Positions 55,059 through 62,415 of a DNA stretch of 64,000 nucleotides are shown here, piece by piece. The position numbers and the translations under genes were made by a program. The notes beneath the pieces were generated by a model. That model saw only the letters and a list, made by a program, of their open reading frames with translations. It had not been told where the DNA came from and ran no database searches. Source of the stretch: Paenirhizobium selenitireducens ATCC BAA-1503. Lineage in GTDB: Bacteria > Pseudomonadota > Alphaproteobacteria > Rhizobiales > Rhizobiaceae. The stretch spans positions 124,001-188,000 of the forward strand of contig NZ_JAEG01000008.1 in NCBI RefSeq assembly GCF_000518785.1, in the 5' to 3' direction. Within the stretch, counting starts at the first letter, position 1; each line of letters begins with the position of its first letter.

Positions 55059-56048
55059 ATGAAAGCCAAGGCGCTCGTGCGTTCCGCCATTCTCGGCCTG
55101 TCGCTCCTGTCGACGGGCTCGCTTGCTGCCGAGACGCTCCGTCTCGATCCGGTGAAGATTCCCGAGTGGAAGGCGGTCTATGGCCGCGTCGAGGCGCGCG
55201 ACAGCGTTGCAGCGCGCGCGCGCATCGGCGGCACGGTCGTCGAACTCAAGGTGACGGAAGGCGACGACGTCAAGGCCGGCGACGTCATCGCCGTGGTCAA
55301 GGATGACAAGATCGACTTCCAGATCGCCGCGATCGAGGCCCAGTTGCTCGGCCTGCGGGCGTCGATGGAAAACGCCCAGTCGGAACTGACGCGCGGCGAG
55401 GAGCTGATCAAGCGCGGCGTAACCACAGCCCAGCGGCTGGATGCACTCCGTACCCAGGTCGATGTGGTCCGCAACCAGATCGCCGCCGCCGAAGCCCAGC
55501 GCTCGGTCGTCGTCGAACAGGGCAAGGAAGGCGCGGTTCTGGCGCCGGCGAACGGCAGGGTTCTGACCGTCCCGGTCACCAAGGACGCGGTCATCATGGC
55601 CGGTGAGCCTGTCGCAACGATCGGTGGCGGCGGCTTCTTCCTTCGCCTGGCGATCCCGGAGCGCCACGCAGACCTGTTGCAGCAGGGTGCATCGATCGAG
55701 ATCGACGGTGGCAACGGCGCAGGTCACCAGAGCACCGGGCGTCTCGCCAAGATCTATCCGGAAATCGACAATGGCCGCGTGATCGCCGATGTCGAGGTCG
55801 AAGACCTGCCGACCGCCTTCGTCAACAAGCGCCTGCTGGTGCGCGTGCCCGTCGGCGAGCGCGATGCGCTGCTGCTGCCCGTCAACGCCCTCACCAACCG
55901 CTTCGGCGTCGATTATGTCACGGTCAAATCAGGCGACGGCACGGCGGAACGGGCCGTCGTCACCGCCAAGCCGATCCTGCACGACGGCAAGGAGATGACC
56001 GAAATCCTGACCGGCCTTGCCGCCGGCGAAGAGGTCCTGCTGCCATGA
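55059..56048 (+). CDS. RND efflux periplasmic adaptor (membrane fusion protein)
   Basis: A 329-aa HlyD/AcrA-type adaptor, shorter than the first one. Signal peptide MKAKALVRSAILGLSLLSTG with an Ala-type cleavage (SLAAE) and no lipobox. Lipoyl half-motifs ARARIGGTVVELKVTEGDDV and a helical hairpin (about residues 85-150, IEAQLLGLRASMENAQSELT) are clear. Start: ATG 55059 with GAAGGAAA upstream; the 18-codon extension before it is dropped. It overlaps the pump gene by ATGA and belongs to the DUF2892-RND operon. No outer-membrane channel gene nearby. Confidence 0.9.
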   Translation: MKAKALVRSAILGLSLLSTGSLAAETLRLDPVKIPEWKAVYGRVEARDSVAARARIGGTVVELKVTEGDDVKAGDVIAVVKDDKIDFQIAAIEAQLLGLRASMENAQSELTRGEELIKRGVTTAQRLDALRTQVDVVRNQIAAAEAQRSVVVEQGKEGAVLAPANGRVLTVPVTKDAVIMAGEPVATIGGGGFFLRLAIPERHADLLQQGASIEIDGGNGAGHQSTGRLAKIYPEIDNGRVIADVEVEDLPTAFVNKRLLVRVPVGERDALLLPVNALTNRFGVDYVTVKSGDGTAERAVVTAKPILHDGKEMTEILTGLAAGEEVLLP

Positions 56049-59000
56049 AGCTTCCCAGTCTCGGAATTGCAGGTGGTCTGACCAAGGGTTTCATCACCTC
56101 GCCGCTCACGCCGCTCTTCCTCATTACCGCCTTCGCGCTCGGCCTCCTCGCGCTCTTGACCCTGCCGCGCGAAGAAGAGCCGCAGATTTCCGTGCCGATG
56201 GTCGACATCATCGTGCGTGCCGACGGCCTGAAGGCCGAGGATGCGGTCAAGCTCGTCACCGAACCGCTGGAAACCATCGTCAAGGGCATCAACGACGTCG
56301 AGCACGTCTATAGCACGAGCTATGACGACCAGGTCGTCGTCACGGCCCGCTTCATCGTCGGCACCTCCGGCGATTCCGCGGTTCTGCGCGTCCACGACAA
56401 GATCCGCGCCAACTTGAGTTCGATCCCGGTCGGCATTCCCGAACCGCTTGTGGTCGGTCGCACGATCGATGACGTGGCAATCGTGTCCCTGACACTCACC
56501 CCGTCCGCCGAGAAGGGCGCAGGCGTCGATGCCACCGCGCTCACCCGCATCGCCCGCGAATTGCGGGTCGAGATGGCGAAGATCGACGACGTGGGCCTGA
56601 GCTATCTCGTCGGCGAGACCGGCGACGCGATCCGTATCGCCCCCCAGTCGGAGAAGCTCGCGCTCTACGGCATGACGCTGCAGCAGCTCTCTGCCAAGGT
56701 CACGGCTGCCAATCGCTCCTTCTCGACGGGCCTGGTGCGCAACGACGGCAAGCAGATAGAGCTCGTCGCCGGTGAAACGCTGTCGACCCCGACCGAAATC
56801 GGCAACCTGCTGCTGACCACCCGCGACAATCGCCCGGTCTATGTCCGCGACGTCGCCGATGTCTCCTTCGTTACCGACACGGTGGAAGCCCGCGCCTCGA
56901 CGGTCACTCGCGGCGAAACCGGTGAGCTCACCCGCGTGCCCGCCGTCACCCTGGCGCTTGCCAAGCGCGCCGGCGCCAATGCCGTACTCGTCTCCGAAGA
57001 GATCCTGACCCGCGTCGAGGAATTGAAGGGCAACCTGATCCCCGACAGCATGGACGTCGAGGTGACGCGCAACTACGGCGAAACCGCCAACGAGAAGGCG
57101 AACGAGCTGCTCTTCCACCTCGGCCTGGCAACGCTGTCGATCATCGCCCTGGTTTGGGTGGCCATCGGCCGCCGCGAGGCCATGGTCGTCGCCATCGTCA
57201 TACCGATGACGATCCTGCTGACGCTGTTTGCCGCCAACCTCATGGGCTACACGCTGAACCGCGTCTCGCTGTTCGCGCTGATCTTCTCCATCGGCATTCT
57301 CGTCGACGACGCAATCGTCGTCATTGAGAACATCGCCCGCCACTGGGGCTTCAACGACGGCAAGGACCGCCGCGAAGCGGCGATCGACGCGGTTGCCGAA
57401 GTCGGCAACCCAACCATCGTCGCGACACTGACCGTCGTCGCAGCCCTGCTGCCGATGATGTTCGTCTCTGGCATGATGGGCCCCTATATGAGCCCGATCC
57501 CGGCCAATGCCTCGGCCGCGATGATCTTCTCCTTCTTCGTCGCCGTGGTCGTCACGCCCTGGCTGATGCTGAAGATCGCCGGCAAGGCCACGCTTCATCA
57601 TGACGACGCTCATGCGACTGGTGGCATTCTTGGCGCAGGTTACGCGCGCGTCGCCGGCCCCATCCTGGCCACCAAGAAGAACAGCTGGATCTTCCTGCTG
57701 CTGGTCGGCGTCGCCACGCTTGGCTCGCTGGCGCTGTTCTACACCAAGGACGTCACCGTCAAGCTGCTGCCGTTCGACAACAAGTCGGAGCTGCAGGTGA
57801 CGATCGACCTGCCCGAAGGTTCGTCCGTCGAGGCCACCGATGCGGTTGCACAGGCGGTTGCCAAGGTGACGCTCGACACGCCGGAAGTCTTAAGCGTCCA
57901 GACCCATGCGGCAACCGCGGCCCCCTTCAACTTCAACGGCCTGGTTCGGCACGCCTACATGCGCTCGAAACCCGACATGGGCGACGTGCAGATCAACCTG
58001 ACGCCGAAGTCCGAGCGTGACCGCTCGAGCCACGAGATCGCGCTTGATCTGCGCCAAAGACTGCTCTCCGAGGTAAAGGTTCCGGAAGGCACGTCGCTGA
58101 AGGTCGTCGAACCCCCGCCGGGTCCGCCGGTCATGGCGACGCTGCTCGCCGAAATCTACGGCCCGGACGCCGACACCCGTCGCGCCACCGCGGAAAAGGT
58201 CAAGGCCGCCTTCAAGTCGGTCCCCTTCATCGTCGATGTCGACGATAGCTACGGCCAGCCGGCCAGCCGTCTTCGCGCCACGATCTCGGGCGACGACCTA
58301 GACTTCTTCGGCGTCTCCGAGAGCGATGTGTTCGACACCTTGTCGATCCTCAACGGCTCGACCACGCTTGGTTACTCCCATCGTGGCGATGGCCGCGCGC
58401 CGATCCCGATCGTCATCAGCCGGCCCAAGGGCGCCAAGGTCTTCGACGAGACGTTCCTGTCGACGCCGATCCCCGCCAACCTTCTGCCGGGCTCACGCTC
58501 GGTGGTTGAACTCGGCGACGTCATCCGCGTCAATGAGGAACAGGCCTCGTTCCCGATCTTCCGCCACAACGGCCGCTATGCCGAAATGGTGACGGCCGAG
58601 CTTGCCGGCGACTATGAAGCTCCCCTCTACGGCATGCTCGCCGTGCAGGACGCCCTGGACGACCAGGACTGGACCGGCCTGACGAAACCGGAAATCGCCC
58701 TTCATGGCCAGCCGATGGATCAGAGCAAGTCCGTGCTTCTGTGGGATGGCGAATGGGAAGTGACCTGGGTCACCTTCCGCGACATGGGCGCCGCCTTCAT
58801 GGTCGCCCTGCTCGGCATCTATATCCTGGTCGTTGCCCAGTTCGGCTCGTTCAAGGTGCCGCTCGTCATCCTGACGCCGATCCCGCTGACCTTCATCGGC
58901 ATTCTCGGTGGTCACTGGCTGTTCGATGCTCCGTTCACCGCGACCTCGATGATCGGCTTCATCGCGCTGGCCGGCATCATCGTGCGCAATTCGATCCTGC

Positions 59001-59245
59001 TGGTGGACTTCATCCGCCACGCGAAGACGCCGGATCGCGATCTGACCGACGTGCTGATCGAGGCTGGCTCGATCCGCTTCAAGCCGATCCTGCTCACCGC
59101 CGTTGCAGCGATGATCGGCGCGGCGGTGATCCTCACCGACCCGATCTTCCAGGGTCTGGCGATCTCGCTGCTGTTCGGGCTTGCCTCATCGACGCTCCTG
59201 ACAGTCCTCGTTATCCCGGCGATCTACCGGGTGCTCAGAACCTGA
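56045..59245 (+). CDS. RND family efflux transporter permease
   Basis: A 1066-aa RND pump in the usual duplicated form, with the TM4 proton-relay motif GILVDDAIVVIENIARHW and second-half DFIRHAKTPDRDLTDVL. Its N-terminal GLTKGFITSPLTPLFLITAF and loops differ in pattern from the pump at 13.3 kb, so the two are distinct pump types. It is coupled to the adaptor by an ATGA overlap. A strong bidirectional terminator follows. A role in stress-linked efflux is suggested only by DUF2892 and the shared operon. Confidence 0.93.
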   Translation: MKLPSLGIAGGLTKGFITSPLTPLFLITAFALGLLALLTLPREEEPQISVPMVDIIVRADGLKAEDAVKLVTEPLETIVKGINDVEHVYSTSYDDQVVVTARFIVGTSGDSAVLRVHDKIRANLSSIPVGIPEPLVVGRTIDDVAIVSLTLTPSAEKGAGVDATALTRIARELRVEMAKIDDVGLSYLVGETGDAIRIAPQSEKLALYGMTLQQLSAKVTAANRSFSTGLVRNDGKQIELVAGETLSTPTEIGNLLLTTRDNRPVYVRDVADVSFVTDTVEARASTVTRGETGELTRVPAVTLALAKRAGANAVLVSEEILTRVEELKGNLIPDSMDVEVTRNYGETANEKANELLFHLGLATLSIIALVWVAIGRREAMVVAIVIPMTILLTLFAANLMGYTLNRVSLFALIFSIGILVDDAIVVIENIARHWGFNDGKDRREAAIDAVAEVGNPTIVATLTVVAALLPMMFVSGMMGPYMSPIPANASAAMIFSFFVAVVVTPWLMLKIAGKATLHHDDAHATGGILGAGYARVAGPILATKKNSWIFLLLVGVATLGSLALFYTKDVTVKLLPFDNKSELQVTIDLPEGSSVEATDAVAQAVAKVTLDTPEVLSVQTHAATAAPFNFNGLVRHAYMRSKPDMGDVQINLTPKSERDRSSHEIALDLRQRLLSEVKVPEGTSLKVVEPPPGPPVMATLLAEIYGPDADTRRATAEKVKAAFKSVPFIVDVDDSYGQPASRLRATISGDDLDFFGVSESDVFDTLSILNGSTTLGYSHRGDGRAPIPIVISRPKGAKVFDETFLSTPIPANLLPGSRSVVELGDVIRVNEEQASFPIFRHNGRYAEMVTAELAGDYEAPLYGMLAVQDALDDQDWTGLTKPEIALHGQPMDQSKSVLLWDGEWEVTWVTFRDMGAAFMVALLGIYILVVAQFGSFKVPLVILTPIPLTFIGILGGHWLFDAPFTATSMIGFIALAGIIVRNSILLVDFIRHAKTPDRDLTDVLIEAGSIRFKPILLTAVAAMIGAAVILTDPIFQGLAISLLFGLASSTLLTVLVIPAIYRVLRT

Positions 59246-59269
59246 ACCGGCGGACACGTCAAAAACAGC

Positions 59270-59304
59270 AAAGGCCCGGGAAACAGATCGTTTCCCGGGC
59301 CTTT
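59270..59304. terminator. bidirectional terminator between the RND operon and KpsE gene
   Basis: A perfect 15-bp stem (AAAGGCCCGGGAAAC, 59270-59284, with its complement at 59290-59304) and a 5-base loop; the T-runs on both sides are short (T3). It lies between the two convergent stops. Confidence 0.8.
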
Positions 59305-59336
59305 CTCGTTCAAGCTCTTACTGCAAGCGGCTCGAT

Positions 59337-60638
59337 TTAAGCCCGGTCGCGGATGTTGTAGTAGACCAGAGTTGCCATGCCCCAGGCGAACAGGCCGCCG
59401 AGGAAGACCAGAAGCGCATTGAGAAGGCGGTTTGGATACTGGGCCATCTGCGAAAGCGTGGGCTGGATGAAGACCGCCAGGTAACGCTGCTTGCCGGTCG
59501 CATCCATGCGAGCCTTTTCCAGCGAGGCGAGCGCCGCCGCATAGGCGCGTTCGCCGAACTCGCGCTCCAGCTCCAGCTTTTCATAAAGCTGCAATCGGCC
59601 GGACACATCGGAACCGCTGAGGTCCTGGGTCGTCCGCGCGGTCTTGGTTCCGGCCGTGCCGCTGCCCAGCCGCTGCTTCTCGGCCTCGATACGCGATTCC
59701 AATGCCGAGATCTGTGTCTTGATGACGCGGATCCGGGGCGTGTCTTCCGCCATCTGGGAGCGCGCGACCTCGAGATCGGCATTCAGCTTGGCCAGTTCCT
59801 GCTCCATGCCAGCAACCAGTTGGACCGCCAGCTTGGCGCCTTCGACAGGGTCGACGTCCTGGGAGATATCGCGGAACTCGCGCAGCGCCATGCGGGCATC
59901 CGTCAGGCGTTTTTCGGCGATGACGATTTCCTCGCGCGCGAGCCGAAGGGTTTCGTCATGCGCCGTGTCCGACAGCTCGTTGATCAGCTGTTCCGATTTC
60001 GCCAGAATGAAATTCGCGATCTCCTGGGCCTGCTTCGGATCGAATGCCTTGACCTGGAGTTGAAGAATCCCGGAGGTATGGTCGAAATTGATCGTGACCA
60101 TCTGTCTCCAGTAATTCACCTTGTCCTCAATCGGCTCCCCGGCCGCAAGAGCGAAGTAGTAGTCACCGCCGCGCGGCGCATACACGCTGTCGAGATCGAA
60201 CTTGGCGTTGACATCCTCCAGCATCCGCTCGCTCAGCAGGTAGTCGATCAGGATGTAGGAATCGGCGACGGTGCTGGTCGCCGTCGTCTGAGTGAAGACG
60301 CCGAGAATGTCGGAAGCGCCGACGGACGAACTGATGCTTCTGACGGCAAACGACGCAGAACTGTGGTACTGATCCTGCGCCACGAAAGCGAGATAAAGCG
60401 AAGCCAGCGTGCTGGGAATAGCCACCAGTGCGATGAACCCGGCAATCATGATCAGATGCCGGATCTTCAGGAGAGGCGAGAGCTTCTTCTTCTTCCGGAT
60501 TTCCCTCGCCGTTTTCTTGCTCTCATCGAGCAAGCCTTCCAGAATCCGAACGTTCGGATGCTGCTTCACTTTGGCGGGTGCGTCATCCAGCCTGGGCGGC
60601 GTAGCCTTCGAACCCGCCGCGTTGTCGGGATTTGCCAT
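59337..60638 (-). CDS. KpsE/RkpR-type capsule export inner-membrane protein
   Basis: A 433-aa polysaccharide co-polymerase-like (PCP-3/KpsE) inner-membrane protein of the capsule export complex. TM1 (LIMIAGFIALVAIPSTLASL at about residues 63-82) and TM2 (LLNALLVFLGGLFAWGMATL at about 404-423) enclose a periplasmic domain with long helical segments (about residues 245-330, RLAREEIVIAEKRLTDARMA and following). The N-terminal ~60 residues are Lys/Pro-rich. Close kin in rhizobia (RkpR in the K-antigen locus) serve capsular polysaccharide export. Start at the ATG at 60638. It follows the KpsT-like gene after 4 bases. Confidence 0.9.
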   Translation of the reverse strand: MANPDNAAGSKATPPRLDDAPAKVKQHPNVRILEGLLDESKKTAREIRKKKKLSPLLKIRHLIMIAGFIALVAIPSTLASLYLAFVAQDQYHSSASFAVRSISSSVGASDILGVFTQTTATSTVADSYILIDYLLSERMLEDVNAKFDLDSVYAPRGGDYYFALAAGEPIEDKVNYWRQMVTINFDHTSGILQLQVKAFDPKQAQEIANFILAKSEQLINELSDTAHDETLRLAREEIVIAEKRLTDARMALREFRDISQDVDPVEGAKLAVQLVAGMEQELAKLNADLEVARSQMAEDTPRIRVIKTQISALESRIEAEKQRLGSGTAGTKTARTTQDLSGSDVSGRLQLYEKLELEREFGERAYAAALASLEKARMDATGKQRYLAVFIQPTLSQMAQYPNRLLNALLVFLGGLFAWGMATLVYYNIRDRA

Positions 60639-60642
60639 ATCG

Positions 60643-61302
60643 TCAGCTATCCTTCATGTTCTTGTCGTGGCTGCTGATCGCAGCCTCGACATCATCAAAA
60701 TAGGTCAGTTTGCCTTTTTCCAGCACGATGCCGCAGTCGCAATACTCTCGAATCGTGGCAGTGCTGTGGGATACCATGATCACATCGGAATCCGACAGGC
60801 GGGTCTGGAATACCTCGTGGCACTTTTTCTTGAAGTTGGCGTCGCCAACCGCAGTGATTTCATCGACCAGATAGTAGTCGAAGTTGACGCCCATGCTCAA
60901 GCCGAATGCCAGGCGCGCCTTCATGCCGGAGGAGTAGGTCGAGACCGGCGATCGAAAGAATGCGCCGAGTTCGGCAAAACCGGCGACGTAATCGATCAGT
61001 TCTTCGGAATCGACACCATAAATGCGCGCCACGAAACGCACATTCTGCTCTCCGGTGAGATTCGGCTGGAAACTCCCCTGGAATCCCAGCGGCCAGGAGA
61101 TATGACCCTCTCGTACGATGCGGCCGCTGTCCAGTTTGATGGTCCCGGCAAAGAGACGCAGCAGGGTGGACTTGCCCGCGCCGTTGCGGCCAAGCAGGCC
61201 GATGCTGCGACCACGCTTCAGGACGAGCGATACGCTGTCGAGGATCGGCTTCTTCGTGCCGCGGGCATACACAAATTTGGAAGCTTGCTCTAGCCGGATC
61301 AT
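60643..61302 (-). CDS. KpsT/RkpS-type capsule ABC transporter ATP-binding protein
   Basis: A 219-aa ABC ATPase for capsular polysaccharide export. Walker A GRNGAGKST (residues 38-46), signature YSSGMKARL (about 138), Walker B YYLVDEITAVGD, and an early KRGRSIGLLG are in order. The N-terminal MIRLEQASKF is the KpsT start; the frame extends upstream 16 residues (to 61350) but the ATGA overlap with the permease gene fixes the start at 61302. It sits between KpsM- and KpsE-like genes in one operon. Confidence 0.93.
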   Translation of the reverse strand: MIRLEQASKFVYARGTKKPILDSVSLVLKRGRSIGLLGRNGAGKSTLLRLFAGTIKLDSGRIVREGHISWPLGFQGSFQPNLTGEQNVRFVARIYGVDSEELIDYVAGFAELGAFFRSPVSTYSSGMKARLAFGLSMGVNFDYYLVDEITAVGDANFKKKCHEVFQTRLSDSDVIMVSHSTATIREYCDCGIVLEKGKLTYFDDVEAAISSHDKNMKDS

Positions 61303-62066
61303 TCGTTGCGCAACGTTCTGGTGGAGAAGGTGAACAGCAGCATGCCGCACATCAGGGCGGTCAAAGCGAAGCCATACAGGTAGTCCATATTCAAAACCGT
61401 GGCCCGATATTGAGGATAGAACCCCTCTCGGAACAGCATAATGATATGGACGATCGGATTGTACAGGATGAATTCCCTGAACGGATGAGGAAGCGCATCT
61501 GGCAGGAAGACGACGCCAGACAGCAGGAAGAGCGGCTTATTGACGATATGGAATATCTTCTCATAGAGCGGGTAGCGCAGAAACAAAACCGTGTTGGAAA
61601 GGCTTACGCCAAAAGCGAGAAGACTTGCGAGCATCACGGCCTCGAGAATGGGTCCCCAGTTCAGGATGAGCGGCGAGCGAAGTTCAAGGGTGATCGCGGC
61701 GAGAACCAACGCCGCGACGAATATGTTCGTGGCGATTTGCAGAAAGAAGCGCGCGACCAGCGTGTCGATCGGCGCGACATTGGGGTATCCGAGAAGCGCC
61801 CTGTTGGCCTTCAGCGCGTCGTTCAGGTAGCCGGCAGTCGCGTGATAAAACTGAAATCCGAGATAGCCAGTGGCAAAGAAGAGCGAGAAATTGTCTCCCA
61901 GCGGCGGCACGTGCGCGATGGCCTGGAAGATGACCGTCAGCAATAGGACGTGGGCGGCCGGATCGAGCAAAGCCCAGATGTAGCCACCCGGCTTGTTGCC
62001 GAAGCGGGTCGACATTTCACGGATCAGGAGTGCCGAGACAATGCGCGTGTGCGTCAGAAAATACAT
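61299..62066 (-). CDS. KpsM/RkpT-type capsule ABC transporter permease
   Basis: A 255-aa six-TM ABC-2 permease of the capsular polysaccharide exporter. The N-terminal REMSTRFGNKPGGYIWALLDP is typical of KpsM-type permeases, and HPFREFILYNPIVHIIMLFREGFYP near residue 200 is the usual C-terminal motif. The ATG at 62066 has a GAGAG ribosome site. Its stop overlaps the ATP-binding gene (ATGA). It heads the operon kpsM-kpsT-kpsE and is divergent from the RkpA-like gene across 349 bases. Confidence 0.92.
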   Translation of the reverse strand: MYFLTHTRIVSALLIREMSTRFGNKPGGYIWALLDPAAHVLLLTVIFQAIAHVPPLGDNFSLFFATGYLGFQFYHATAGYLNDALKANRALLGYPNVAPIDTLVARFFLQIATNIFVAALVLAAITLELRSPLILNWGPILEAVMLASLLAFGVSLSNTVLFLRYPLYEKIFHIVNKPLFLLSGVVFLPDALPHPFREFILYNPIVHIIMLFREGFYPQYRATVLNMDYLYGFALTALMCGMLLFTFSTRTLRNE

Positions 62067-62415
62067 ATCTCTCAGTCTGCCCTCGCCAACGCCTTATGTC
62101 CTTGTAGCAGCATGTCTGCGTCGCGCGTTGTTAGCATGAATTATATTTTTATGGCAAAAAGAGGTTGACGGTTGTCCAAATGCCCGTTGTTCCCCTATGT
62201 GGAGCAGATCGAAATCCTGCCAAGGCCACATTTCTGGTATTTGTGCGCATCAACTACCGAACTGCCCACGAAGGCAACGCAATGGCATTTCCCAGTCAGG
62301 ATGGGAATTGACGGTGCACAATCGCTTGTCTAATGCCTATCCTAGGTGCGGATCCCCGTGGAGAAGTGCCGAGGTTGTCGTGCCGCAAACCAATGAAACT
62401 CTGCGATAGAAGTAT
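62067..62415. other. 349-bp divergent region between kpsM-type and RkpA-like genes
   Basis: AT-rich on the kpsM side (62136-62165). It holds an inverted repeat overlapping a promoter candidate for the RkpA-like gene (listed separately) and otherwise no clear gene. It probably controls both halves of the capsule locus. Confidence 0.5.
62287..62336 (+). promoter_or_regulatory. dyad overlapping a promoter candidate upstream of the RkpA-like gene
   Basis: ATTTCCCA (62287-62294), 7 bases, TGGGAATT (62302-62309), arms matching at 7 of 8. It overlaps TTGACG (62308-62313), which has a weak -10 partner TAATGC after 17 bases (62331-62336). Good site for a repressor; identity unknown. Confidence 0.35.
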
